The notes beneath the pieces were generated by a model, which worked only from the letters and a program-made list of their open reading frames with translations, was not told the origin of the DNA and did not search any database. This document shows positions 43,665 through 54,408 of a stretch of 64,000 bases of DNA, piece after piece. Source of the DNA: Skeletonema tropicum (lineage: Eukaryota; Bacillariophyta; Thalassiosirophyceae; Thalassiosirales; Thalassiosiraceae); contig CM074136.1 in assembly GCA_037178625.1 (NCBI GenBank), forward strand, positions 2,728,001-2,792,000, given 5' to 3'. The position numbers and the translations under genes are program-made. Numbering within the stretch: position 1 is the first letter of the stretch; every line of letters begins with the position of its first letter.

Positions 43665-44104
43665 TTGAGAGACCTTTTGATTTGAAGAAATGTAGATTTA
43701 AGGATTGGATTGGATGATTATGTGAGTGTGGTGTTATTGTAAGAGTGTATAGAGAGCTATGAGAGGGAGGGTATGTGACGTTTCCTCAATTATGGGAGGG
43801 AGGGAGATACTTTTTCTTGAAAAAATGTGTATTTCAAGAGGGCTACAATGAAAAATTGATATGTTGGAAGCAGATGATGGAAAGAAGCTAATAGTGTAAA
43901 AAGAAACAAATAAAAATAATAAATGGACAATCTGCTGCTACTTACGTTGTAATAAAGCAATGTTATGTATGAGTTTTCTTAGTTTTCCTAATCTTCAAGA
44001 TACAGTTTCTGTTTCTATCTCCCCAATTACCATGTTGAGTCTGTTGGACATTCATCATGCCCTCCATTTTATTTCACATCATAATATATAATGATTAATA
44101 CCCC
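43665..44104. other. 3' intergenic between convergent genes
   Basis: Contains AATAAA-type signals (near 43910-43922) suited to polyadenylation of the small gene. No further feature was seen. Confidence 0.4.
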
Positions 44105-45537
44105 TTAATGACTCTGCAGCATATTCTCCTTCTGAATCAAATAAGTAGTCTCCTCCACCAAACCCAACAACTCCTTAATATCCCCCGCCCAATCACTCAA
44201 CACCTCCTCCTCACACCTCTTCTTGGCAAATCGGACAATATCCTTAGGTCGATCAATCTTGGCATACAATGCACCTGATGAAACCATATTCGATAAATGT
44301 TGTTCTGTTTCTGCAGCCGTGAGGCTGAGTAGCGTGGCAAGACGGGAGGTATGGATCTGACGGTAGTATTTACTCACCACACGTAGATTATGTTGAATAA
44401 TACGTGTGTGAAAGGTGGTATGCCAATGATCCTTCAATGCCAATGACGCATCATCTGTCTCACCCCCATTGACAAAGGCCGGGATGGATTCCAACATGGT
44501 TTGATGGGGGAGGGGGTAGTGAATAATTTCATTCTTCAAAAAAGACGTGATGGTTTCTTTGCACTCGATAATCTTTTCAAGTTGTGGGTCAAGGTTGATA
44601 CGTTCCATCATATCTTTGACTTCATTGGAATATTCACTGAGGCACAGAAACACCACCGTGTTGGTAAGTGATTCTTTCCACTTACTATCTCCACCATCTT
44701 GTTCCGTAGTAGTAGCAGCAGCAGCAGAGGAGGCAGTCGAATAAATGGCATGAAAACACCGTGCCAACTCCAACGCATCCTTCTGCTGCGAATGATACTG
44801 ACTCAACAAGACATAAAACTTGATCTTCAATTCACTCATCCCCTCCTCATCCAACATACTCCTCTTGACCTTGTTGGATACAATGTACGCACGGACATAA
44901 TCCCTTTTCAATAAAGTCAATCTCATCTGCTCCAATATAAATTCAATCTTTTCACGTTTGGAAATTGATCCGTACGTTTCGACATGTACATCTTGCAATA
45001 CGTTGGCAGCCGTGGCGATATCTCCCGACGACTCTTTGAGGATGGCGAGTGAGCGAGTGAGACGGGCTCGTTCCGCCTCGAGGTACATTTTCCCATCGGT
45101 AATGTTGCGAAGTTCCGTCACCAAGGTTTCTTGATTGGTGGCATCTTCGGCAGTAGACGTTGGGAGGGGCGTGAACCCATCCCCCTCCGCATCGACCACC
45201 CATGGCAGACACTTGGTCACCAATGCCGCAATCGCCTTACTCTTCTGAGATCGTCGCGTACTCAACGTTTTGAGTGTGGAAACCAACGCCTCCTGATCTC
45301 CCGCTCCGTGACATAAATCTAACGAGGCCTCACACACCTTGACCAAGGAGGGTGTGTCATTGCCCACACGGCAGCGCTTCTCGAGTGCCGAGAGGAGGGC
45401 GAGGGCGTCGGTGAGGGGGAGGGATGCGGCCTGGGTGATTTTTTGGGTGGTCTTCGGTGGAGAGGTCGATGCGTTCTTCGAGTTGACCGCCTGAGGCGGC
45501 TCCGGAGGAGGCGGCTTCCGGTGGAGGCTTGCGGCAT
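44105..45537 (-). CDS. RPN5: 26S proteasome lid subunit Rpn5 (PSMD12)
   Basis: The 420-aa frame 45367-44105 matches Rpn5 along its length: TKCLPWV, GKMYLEAERARLTRSLAILK, VETYGSISKREKIEFILEQM, RLTLLKRDYVRAYIVSNKVK. A C-terminal PCI domain follows (IIQHNLRVVSKYYRQIHTSR, LATLLSLTAAETEQHLSNMV, YAKIDRPKDIVRF). It ends with the helix ETTYLIQKENMLQSH. Rpn5 is a scaffold of the proteasome lid. The N-terminus continues upstream in the same frame (LTDALALLSALEKRCRVGND). A plausible start MPQASTG at 45537 is reached only through two frame changes near 45520 and 45450. These lie in a GC-rich stretch with an A6 run and are probably sequence errors. Confidence 0.88.
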
Positions 45538-46099
45538 TTTTGATAGTTAGTTAATTAATTGATTATATGTGATGTAGCGGTCGTTGTATTGATGGAGGGA
45601 GACTGATGATAGCGTAGTCTTTAGGCGATTATCGTCCTACTTGTGATCTCAATGGCCATGATCAGAATGATGTGATTTTGATATTCGACTCGGATCTTTG
45701 ATCTTCGAAAATGTTGAGACAGGACATCTTCATTATAAGATTGTGTAATAACCTCAAGCACGAGCGGCATCACCTTCCTATCGTACTTACTCCAACCAAG
45801 ACCTGAAATTTCTTCATTTTGCCGTTTAGAGACACATTATTTCACATGTGCAGGTTTGCATTCACGAACTCGTGCTACTTAAGTATTGAAAAAACAAACA
45901 TAGTATACGTTCAACAAATTTTCATCTCTATCCAAGGCCATTAGCACGACTACGTGGACCATTCATTTCGAACACTTCATTCATTCTTGGAAACTTATCC
46001 CGTGTCCAGTGTATGAAGACTGCGTCTAAAAAGAGAGAGATAGAGTTTTCGTGAATAAGAAGCAATAATACATCCTTTTAGCAAAGCAAAATAATAATA
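45538..46099. other. Intergenic, no gene seen
   Basis: Upstream of Rpn5 (minus) and of the duplicated block 2. No motif could be supported beyond generic promoter-like AT-rich stretches. Confidence 0.4.
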
Positions 46100-46622
46100 A
46101 TGGATGGATTGAGTCAGTACCTTCAGTCGAGTACACAAGGAGCCATGATTGTACCGACACAGGCAACCACCAAGCTGCTTACCCAACAGCCTCATCAGGA
46201 CGATGAACCTCCTCAATACTTTTCCAATTCCATGTCGGTCCTGCCCGCGGATCGATATGGATCGTATTACATCATCTACCATCGAGGTGTGAGCGGTGAT
46301 TGCATAGATGTTAACGAGACTGCATCAAATAATATCCATGGCAACGACAGAAGAGATGGTTACGGCGGCGTCCAACAACCAGACGTCGTCACCTCGGAAC
46401 AACAACAAGTTCGTACTACTACTGCACCACAAAGCAAATGTCAAATTTGCAGGAACAAAGATTTATGAAAGACAACGAAGAGAACCAAGCATCTGCATGC
46501 ACGTGCAAGATGATGAAGATGAGTATGATTATTACGATGATAGTTGTGTATCACATGCTGCAGAGGCGTGTGTTGCTAGTTCGATACCTGTGCTGCACTT
46601 TATTCAATACTTCATGTGTTAA
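46100..46622 (+). pseudogene. SIPVLHFIQYFMC-family protein, copy D, one frame break
   Basis: It starts MDGLSQYLQSSTQGAMIVPT, matching copy C at the start and copy A from MIVPTQATTK onwards (YFSNSMSVLPADRYGSYYII is identical to copy A). Near 46435 one extra base compared with copy A shifts the frame. The second frame (46308-46622) carries NVKFAGT, the acidic DDEDEYDYYDD and the terminal CVASSIPVLHFIQYFMC. Together with the decayed methyltransferase at 46905-47949 it forms an inverted duplicate of the block at 23.4-25.4 kb. In copy D the start is kept and the middle broken; in copy A the reverse holds. Confidence 0.55.
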
Positions 46623-46904
46623 AGATGAGAAGAAAGAAGAAGCCGTGGTGGAGAGATATTTTGTGAGAAACTAGTGAATAATATATAACCTTGTAGTTTT
46701 GAATGGATTGAAAAAGTTTGCATCGTACGTCATCGTTTACGTTTATTCTACATACACAAACTTCCTTTTGATCAACGCTGGAGTTTTGGAGACTTGTGAG
46801 TAGAAGGAAAGAGAGTACAGCGTAGAAATATTGTGTAGGAAGAGCTCTTGAATTGCCATCAGATCAATCCAGATAGCTTTAGATCTCTCTCATTTGACCA
46901 CATA

Positions 46905-47949
46905 CAATGCTGGAACTCAATCAAAAAATAATGATCTCCAATGTAAAAGAACGGCCAGTGGCCACTCAGAATGGAATCTACGCACGAAAGTAACGACAGC
47001 AGAGAAAGATTCATCTTCTTAGACGATGATCTTGACCACAGACTCTAGGCGGCAATGTGAGGCCAATCGCACGTTTTTGTATCAAAGGGATTGTTTTGTA
47101 GCAGTAAATACCCCCTCTTCATGAAATCAGGTGAATGAAATTAGATAGTCTGCTTCTTTGTATTTTCATTTAGTGCAAGCCTTGCTGCGATTCAACATTT
47201 TGAGCTCTGTTCAGTCGTCAGAAGGCTCGTTTGAAGTTGGAAGTTACACTTCAAAAGATAGTAAATGTCTCAAAAAGGCAAAATCGTCCCATTACCTTTA
47301 CCACCAGCACTTCTTTACCTCCTTGATATATCAGTTTCGATAGCAAGCTCATGACATGGTACATAGCTTGTGCTAATTGGCCAATGTCGTCAGGTGACAA
47401 ATTATTCAGTGCTCCAAAGGCAATACGCTCCTGCAAATTTGTGTATCGGCTCCAGTGAAACATCATAATGAGAATCTCTCAGATCAAGACTCTTGAATGT
47501 GGGCTGACAATCTCTTGGAATAGTAGTACTTGAAGAGCATTTATTACGAGCTTTGCGTAGCATCCCTTGGCCTTGGCTGTAGTCCTTAGCGAGTACGTAT
47601 ACATGCTTAGATGCAAGATGTAATGCATCGTCACCAGTGCCACAGCCTATTTCTAAAATTGGTGCTGCTTGCTTTGACTTTGCTCTTGTGGTAGCAAAAG
47701 CCTTATCAAAATCTTTCCATGTTTGACGGCGTAGTACTTAGAAGTCCGATAGCAGTGTCACAAAAAGAAGAGTTGTAAACTTCAGCCAGCTTGTCGAAGG
47801 GAGTTTCTTTTGCTGTTGCATTTGTTGTTGGTGCGCTTTTGGACGTGGAGGAGGAGGCAACTGGAGCTGGGAGAGCTGTTGTGGAATAGGTTAGCTAGCT
47901 CGGCCAAAGTATCGCTGCCACCACATTGACATTGCCGCACGTTATTCAT
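46905..47949 (-). pseudogene. Decayed duplicate of the class I methyltransferase
   Basis: Read on the minus strand from ATG 47949, the sequence follows the gene at 23559-24578. It includes the VASSSTSKSA region, motif I (ILEIGCGTGDDAL), FGALNNLSPDDIG and the tail near the stop. Differences include altered DNA just after the start and an insertion encoding AMYHVMSLL after GQLAQ. Several frame breaks are present, and the normal stop is changed. No continuous frame longer than about 70 codons remains. It is an inverted segmental duplicate at 22-24 kb distance. Confidence 0.8.
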
Positions 47950-48303
47950 CTTTGATTCTGTTCTGATTAATTACTCTTTACATCATACAAAGTAAGTAAG
48001 GTAGTGATCGACAGAGTGCATCTTTCAACACATCTTCCCCACTTCGCAACGTTGACAAGTGGTCAAGAATAAGTACAATACCATAGCATTCTTCATCAGG
48101 TCTTTCGTTCATCACATTTCACCCCATTTTGTAAAGAAACGGAGGTGTCGTAACGGTTTCAAGTGCGACGCAGGTACAATACAGCGATTTTTAGCAAGTG
48201 AACGAAGAATGAAGAAGATTTATTGTTGTTGCTGATTGGTAAGTAGCTACTTAATCGAGTATCGAGTCAGCAGAGTACAAAGAGAGTTATATTACTACAA
48301 GTC

Positions 48304-48471
48304 ATGCCAGCCCCAATAGTGGTAACAAATCCCGACGCAGTCCGCTATCTAATTTATCAACTTTACACCGAGGCCGTCTTGGTGGTCACGCTCGTGCTTC
48401 TTGTGCCCTTCGTGTTGCTGGACGAGTGGCGGCTGCATAGAAATAATAATCGGCCCATTACCAAGCAGTAG
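48304..48471 (+). CDS. Small membrane protein (55 aa)
   Basis: ATG 48304 to TAG 48471 gives MPAPIVVTNPDAVRYLIYQL, then one hydrophobic helix (EAVLVVTLVLLVPFVLLDEW). A short basic tail RLHRNNNRPITKQ follows. A single helix with a positive C-terminus is typical of small organellar or ER membrane subunits, but no family is identified. There is no intron, and the next gene starts within 50 bp. Confidence 0.4.
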   Translation: MPAPIVVTNPDAVRYLIYQLYTEAVLVVTLVLLVPFVLLDEWRLHRNNNRPITKQ

Positions 48472-48516
48472 AGGACTAAATAATAATATCAACACCACTT
48501 GCTGGGCTGCCGAGAG

Positions 48517-49564
48517 ATGAATCATCGTCTCGTCAGATCGATCGCTAGAGCGGCGGAACGAATGAAGCCGCCCGTCGCCATCAATTCAACTCTATTTTGT
48601 GGATGCATCATCATTGCATCAGCACCCATCAAATAATAGTTGCTGAACTAAAACCTCTGAGATTATTTCATCGACTAAAAACAACAAAATTAATGATTCA
48701 GCCAGCCAGCTCTCCAAAGCGGACATTCATGAAGCTCAAACACAACTACTAAAAGAGGCCAACTACCTGACAAAAACACTGTACCGCAAATGTCTCAAAT
48801 CAATCCAATCACTCGCTCGAGGAAATGAACGTGATGAAACCGATTTCTCCGAGCGAGAGCAGTCGGAGAAAGATCAGCTGGATGAATTACTCTCCTCTGA
48901 CAGTTCTTCGTCCAAGAATAATGCGAACAATAATAGAGTGTCGTTAATGTCACCACCAGTCAATCGTCAGAATGAATTGTCCTCACGTGCCAACTACTAT
49001 CAGGCATTTACTAGAGAACATTTTGATGGCCACTGGAATTTACTAGGGAAGCATGGATTTCATTTGGGTGAGGAGGGGAATATGAGACATGGGCTTGGCA
49101 ATGCTGGAGGAGGAGGGGGAGGAAGAGGACAGGAGGGAAATCGGTATGAGGGGGGTGGACATCATCATTTGGGGGGACAAATGGCTGCTCAATATTCATC
49201 TCATCAAGAAGTAGTGGCTAGTAGTTTTGACAGTGGTGACAGTAATAAGGAGGTGATACCACAACAACAAGAGCAACAATACTACATGTGGAGGGAAGAG
49301 CAAATAGAGCAATTCACCTATCTCATTACATCAGGGGAAGAGAAACGACAGTGGATATTAAGCGATTATGAATTCAAAGATCCTTGTAGCAAACATTGGC
49401 CAGAGGAATTACGTACAAGGATACAACAGTTTGAGGAAAGTGCTCATGTATTAGTGAAGGAGATGTATCGTAGGAGGGGATGGATTCACTCAAGCGATCA
49501 TGAGCAGTATGCAAGGGACACAAGTGAGGATAGTGACAGTGACAGCGACGACGAGGATTTTTGA
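48517..49564 (+). CDS. Putative mitochondrial LYR-motif protein
   Basis: The frame ending at 49564 is open upstream of its first ATG (48938). It reads KADIHEAQTQLLKEANYLTK followed by TLYRKCLKSIQSLARGNERD, a LYR motif with the following basic helix, as in Complex1_LYR proteins. This implies an upstream exon. A likely one begins at ATG 48517 (MNHRLVRSIARAAERMKPPV), an Arg-rich amphipathic presequence for mitochondria, with acceptor ATTCAG at about 48709-48714; its donor could not be fixed. The middle has a Gly-rich linker. The C-terminal half (YYMWREEQIEQFTYLITSGE, RRRGWIHSSDHEQYA) ends in an acidic SDSDDED tail. LYR proteins assist Fe-S or respiratory complex assembly. Confidence 0.5.
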
Positions 49565-49720
49565 GTTGCTTCTCTTAATTAAATATTCTATCTAAACTCT
49601 CTACCTATCGGACTTGTAAAGGAGAGCAGTGCTAAATGCCTAACCTAAGACACCTAAGCACCAAAGTTCATTATTTTCTTCAGCATTCTAGAAGCTGCAG
49701 GATCGAATGATATTGATCAT

Positions 49721-50931
49721 CTACGCCTCCTTCATGACCATTTCATTGCGTTCACAAGTACCAGTCACCTCATTCACTTTCTTGTCCTGACTGCACATAA
49801 TGCACTTGTCAGTCCAGCCACGAGCACAGTATCCCGCACGCCCCCCTCCCCTGCAAGCAGCACTATCGTGCCAGCGGAAGCACTGTTCTACTTTGCTATC
49901 ACTTCCACCGCTGCTGACACATTTGCCCGTCTTGCTATCAGCCTCCTCACCTCTCTCACAATAGATACACTTTTCAGTCCAGCCACGAGCACAGTATCCC
50001 GCACGCCCCCCTCTCCTGCAAGCAGCACTATCGTGCCAGCGGAAGCACTGTTCTACTTTGCTATCACTTCCACCGCTGCTGACACATTTGCCAGTCTTGC
50101 TATCAGCCTCCTCGCCTCTCTCACAGTAAATGCACTTTTCAGTCCAGCCACGAGCACAGTATCCCGCACGCCCCCCTCCCCTGCAAGCAGCACTATCGTG
50201 CCAGCGGAAGCACTGTTCTACTTTGCTATCACTTCCACCGCTGCGGACACATTTGCCCGTCTTGCTATCAGCCTCCTCGCCTCTCTCACAGTAAATGCAC
50301 TTTTCAGTCCAGCCACGAGCACAGTATCCCGCACGCCCCCCTCCCCTGCAAGCAGCACTATCGTGCCAGCGGAAGCACTGCTTTACTTTGTTATCATTTC
50401 CACCGCTGCTGACACATTTGCCCGTCTTGCTATCAGCTTCCTCACCTCTTTTACAGTAGATACACTTTTCGGTCCAATACTCTCTGCTGCAATGTCCCGC
50501 ACTCCCCCCTCTCCTGCAAAAAGCGTTATTATGCCAGCGAAAGCACTGCTTTACCAAAGGACGAACAGGGCGGAAGGTGGAAGCAGCGAACGAAAACTCT
50601 TCATACTCATCCTCGTCCTCATCCTCGGATTCGTAAAGGGGGTAGTCCTCATCATATCCATCAATCGAATCAAAGTCCTTGGAAGTGTCGAACACCTCCA
50701 ACGGCTGATCCTCAGAACTGTCAGTGCTGGCAAGGCCTCTGAGCCGAGGCTGTTGAAGGATGGAAGATACGAGAACAATGAAGTAGATAATGTGTGAGCA
50801 CCGATCAAGTTTCATAACAAGGTATGCCATATGCGTCATCATACTTCACAACTCACCTCATCAGCAGAGAGAGCGCCTGGAACGGCACCTAAGAGCAGCA
50901 ACGCTGCGGGAACAAGGAAATGGTTTTTCAT
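49721..50931 (-). CDS. Secreted protein with five tandem Cys-rich repeats
   Basis: Exon 1 (50931-50857) encodes a signal peptide MKNHFLVPAALLLLGAVPGA. After a 107-bp intron, exon 2 (50749-49721) opens PRLRGLAS, with an R-x-L processing site, giving about 367 aa. An acidic propeptide (YESEDEDEDEYEEF) precedes five repeats of about 56 residues. Each has CFRWHDSAACRGGGRAGYCA, then GWTEKCIYCERGEEADSKTG and KCV, i.e. six or seven Cys at fixed spacing. Repeats 2-5 are almost identical at DNA level and repeat 1 is diverged, a sign of recent unit amplification. The family is not recognised; an extracellular or wall role is inferred. It is divergent from the uracil-DNA glycosylase gene, 338 bp apart. 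Confidence 0.75.
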
Positions 50932-51269
50932 TTGTGTTTTTAGTATTTGCAACAAAAATTTTATGACGATAGTGCTACTGCAGTTGGTGTAGGTGATCTT
51001 GCTTTGGTAGAATAGTGGGAAGTGGGAACACACGAGACACAACCATGAACCACAAGCAAGAACTAACACGCGTCCTATTTTATTAGAATTTTCAGCCCAA
51101 CAGACACCTGTCTCATTTTGTCCGCGAAAGATGATTCTCCAAAAAAATGACGACTCATCTAATTCAGAAAGCAAGCTCATGACATCATGCATGGTACATG
51201 TAACATGATGATGTATCACTACAACAGATGTTTTCACCGTAGCTAATTGCAATTATTCACAATCACATC

Positions 51270-52388
51270 ATGATCACCTCATTCTTCGCTCCAAAGAAAA
51301 CTTCCGAGTCCAAAAAGCGTCCTCGAGAAGCTTCTGCTGGCGCCGCACCACCAAGAAAAAATGATGGCATTAAAAAATCTGCCTCCGCCGCCGTAATTAC
51401 TCCTAGCAGCTCATCCATCGCCTTTTCCTCCACCAAGAATGACAAGAGCGCCGCCAATGACGATCCAGCATCCGCTCAACTGACCGCTCATCTCCACCCA
51501 AGCGACTGGAACTCTAATCTCTCGAGAGCACTCGCGTCTCAGAAGTTTCGCGCCCTCTCCAAATTCATCGCTAGCGAACGCATCTCGAAAACGATCTATC
51601 CGCCGCCCTCTCTCGTATTTTCGGCACTTAATCTGACACCCCTCAATACGGTCAAGGTGGTCATTGTCGGCCAAGATCCGTATCATCAGCCGAATCAAGG
51701 CCACGGGTTATCATTTTCGGTGCCACCCGGTATCAAAATCCCGCCGTCGCTGAGGAACATCTACAAGGAACTTTTGAATGACTCAAACGTCGCTGAATTT
51801 GATAGCATGCCGCAGCACGGCAATTTGATACGGTGGACCAAGCAGGGCGTGCTGCTGTTGAATAATGTGCTCACGGTGAGGAGGGGAGAGGCGGCGAGTC
51901 ATAAAAAGAGGGGATGGGAGGAGTTCACGGATGCTGTGATCGAGGCGGTGGTCAAGCGAGATGATAATGATGATGATGACAGTAATGATGAAGATGACGC
52001 AAGCAAAGACAAAAAAGGCAAGGGCAGTGGGGTAGTCTTTTTGCTATGGGGCAAACCAGCTTCCTTAAAAGCACAAACTGTCCTCTCCAAGCATCCACGC
52101 AACAACAGAAAGAATAAACATGCGGTAATCATGTGTTCACATCCTAGTCCATTGGGTGCTACTAAAACGAATGCTCCGTTCATGGGAAGTAAGTGCTTCA
52201 GTAGGGCAAATGATGAGTTGAAAAAGAGGGGCTGGAGTGAGATAGATTGGAGGGTGGATGGTCCTTTGAATGAGGAAGAAGAAGAAGATGATGATGTGCA
52301 GGAGAGAGAGCGAATAGAGGAGAAGATAGAAAAGGAAGTTGATGATACAGAAAATGATGGAAATGATGATGAAATTGTGGATTGCTAA
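51270..52388 (+). CDS. UNG: Uracil-DNA glycosylase (family 1, nuclear type)
   Basis: A 372-aa single-exon protein. It removes uracil from DNA in base-excision repair. The catalytic water-activating loop GQDPYH is at 134-139 (Asp136). QGHGLSFSVP and LLLNNVLTVRRG follow, and the minor-groove loop HPSPLG is at 291-296 with the second catalytic His291. The N-terminus MITSFFAPKK resembles the PCNA-interaction box at the start of nuclear UNG2, so a replication-fork role is likely. An acidic insert (DDNDDDDSNDEDD, about 231-243) sits between beta strands. A long acidic C-terminal tail (from about 333) is beyond the usual end of the family. ATG 51270 is chosen because it places the PIP-like box at the terminus. 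Confidence 0.95.
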   Translation: MITSFFAPKKTSESKKRPREASAGAAPPRKNDGIKKSASAAVITPSSSSIAFSSTKNDKSAANDDPASAQLTAHLHPSDWNSNLSRALASQKFRALSKFIASERISKTIYPPPSLVFSALNLTPLNTVKVVIVGQDPYHQPNQGHGLSFSVPPGIKIPPSLRNIYKELLNDSNVAEFDSMPQHGNLIRWTKQGVLLLNNVLTVRRGEAASHKKRGWEEFTDAVIEAVVKRDDNDDDDSNDEDDASKDKKGKGSGVVFLLWGKPASLKAQTVLSKHPRNNRKNKHAVIMCSHPSPLGATKTNAPFMGSKCFSRANDELKKRGWSEIDWRVDGPLNEEEEEDDDVQERERIEEKIEKEVDDTENDGNDDEIVDC

Positions 52389-53231
52389 ACAAATGAACGA
52401 CATTTAGACTATACATATTAGTAACATCCCAGGCTGCTATGCAGCAAGATCAAGATACGTTGATTCGAGTTCGAGTTATTATTCACTTGATGGAATGTTC
52501 ACCAACAAGTCTATGACCATGAGGACGAGAGAGCCCTAAATGTGCTAGAAGAGAGAAGAGATAAGCAGTGTAGGCGCCCGCCTGCACGCCAGCTGAAAGA
52601 GAGGCGGTAACCGCAGGAAGTCATGCATCATCGATTTTCGAGCGCCGGCCCCATGCCTGCGAAAGGCAGGCGATGGGATCGGCGGCAGCGGCAGATGACT
52701 ACAATACTCTATGTTGCTATTAAACTCTATGTTGCTATTAAAAGCTATTTTTTTCCTTTCGCGGCTAGTGTTCTCGACATCAATTAGAAATTATTGCTCG
52801 CATGTACCTCTAGAGGCCCTTTGATGTTACAGTACCCTCTCCTGGTCCTGGATGGAATAGAGGCAGATGATTTTATCAAATACCTCAAGCAGGTATTAAC
52901 TAGCAGCTGAGCATTGAAGGAAGATCTGTACTTTCTTCGCTAGCACGCCCAACAAAATAGAGAGTCATGCTCAATTTTTGGATGATTGGTATAAGGAGAA
53001 AGTAATCTGGCAACATTGATTACGATTTTCATCTGGGTACATCACACGGTTGCTTTGTATTGGGTACAGCCCATAGAAATGAATAACATAATGCTAGTCC
53101 TATTGTTCTTTACACCCAGACAAATAAAGCGTTTTGCGACCATATCCATTGGAGTATAATGAAGCCTCGAAAGCTTTTGTTGTGGCATTCCCCCAAAGAA
53201 TCCCCTCTCTGGAAGTACTCCTCAAACAGCT
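52389..53231. other. Intergenic with a dispersed hairpin repeat
   Basis: About 52638-52690 contains CCCATGCCTGC and GGCAGGCGATGGG flanking a short loop, preceded by GATTTTCGAGCGC. Nearly the same hairpin recurs inverted at about 59424-59467. AAACTCTATGTTGCTATTA is repeated twice near 52704-52742. No gene was seen. Confidence 0.5.
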
Positions 53232-53791
53232 TCACCAAATCAGAGGGATCAACCGATACCTCGTCTTTTGGAAATCATCGTACTCCCGTCCCAAACTCTT
53301 CTCTCAACATCCGTTCCTCGGTCGGGATGCCCGTTAACACAGTGCAAATTACAATCGTGGGCAGCACATTCACGTACGAGAAGTTAGTGAACAGCCAGAT
53401 ACCCGCGGTGGTTCCAATCATCGACAGATATCCCGGATTTTGTACATATGAATATGGCCCAGTAGGTGATAAGCTCGTGCTTTTGCTTGATGGATCTATC
53501 GAAGGTGTAGAATCGCCCGCAGTGCCGACGCACGCTGCGCATTAGCAAATGCGATAGGAATACGATAATCCAGCCTACGAGCTGATGCACGAAGTCCATG
53601 TCGCGCTCGAACCTATCCACCGCCCGCAGCACAAAGTAGTGGTAAAGCTGGACGGTTATCGGAAGGGTCACCACGAAGGGTGGCAGGACCGCCGCGAGGG
53701 GTTTGGGTAGATCGCCATCGCGGGGAAAGCCCGGCATGATTTTGATGCGCGGCTCCGACAGATTCGGCGGACTCTCGCTCAGCCACGCCAT
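53232..53791 (-). pseudogene. Isoprenylcysteine carboxyl methyltransferase-like gene, frame-broken
   Basis: The minus-strand frame from 53791 (MAWLSESPPN) contains two hydrophobic segments (AAVLPPFVVTLPITVQLYHY, then LVGWIIVFLSHLL). Then KHELITT is reached. An extra T near 53469 shifts the frame, after which TGPYSYVQNPGYLSMIGTT and GIWLFTNFSYVNVLP follow. Near 53306 a second shift leads into YDDFQKTRYRLIPLIW and a stop at 53232. TGPYxYVxxPxY plus the EERMLREEFG / Y-x-x-F-x-x-x-T-x-R-x-I-P-x-W end is the signature of the ICMT/phospholipid methyltransferase membrane family. Two single-base breaks suggest recent decay or sequence errors. Confidence 0.7.
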
Positions 53792-54408
53792 GACGATGGA
53801 CGAGAGGGATAGGGCCAGAAATAAGGCGGGACATTATTATTTTGTTGTCAAGTTCAAGAGATCCGTCTGGTTGGGGAGCTCTGCAAACGTGCAAACGCTG
53901 TCCTCGGTCCTAGGCAAAATAATACTATGGTCATCCTCGGATTAAGTATTGCATGAGATGAGATCAAGAGAGTTCTCAAGTAGTCATCATCTGCAAATCT
54001 GCAAAATGTGCATTCTGTCTGCATTATGTTCTTTTGACTTCGTAGCTTACTAGCAAGCTGAATTTTAGTTTCGAGCTACCCGTAATCCGTAATGGAAATG
54101 GAGCCTAGAGAGTAGAGAGCACTGGCTACTGGTGACTGGTAGGCTCAAGGCAGGGTAAATACATAAGCCCTTGGGAAGGCTACTGGTATGAAATTATAGA
54201 TTTTTTGGCGAGAGAAGTTCCTTCGCATCTTCGTATTTGGCGGAAAGGAAACACCGAAGTATCTTGGGCGAATTGCACCTCCTCCTGCTTGGCTCGCTCG
54301 TTTTGCAGCAAACTATCCTACAAATTAATACAATAATATTATTGCAAGGCCACTCATGCAACGCTGCTTGCAATAATCATTTTATCAACTAGCACTAATA
54401 GTCTCAAG
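53792..54408. other. Intergenic, no gene seen
   Basis: Shared upstream region of the ICMT-like gene (minus) and the metacaspase (plus). Short local repeats (CTGGCTACTGGTGACTGGTA near 54120) only. Confidence 0.4.

Noticed and set aside
49868..50797. 309-aa plus-strand ORF with repeats
   Set aside because: It is the antisense of the Cys-rich repeat protein. The minus strand has a signal peptide exon, an R-x-L site and conserved Cys spacing.
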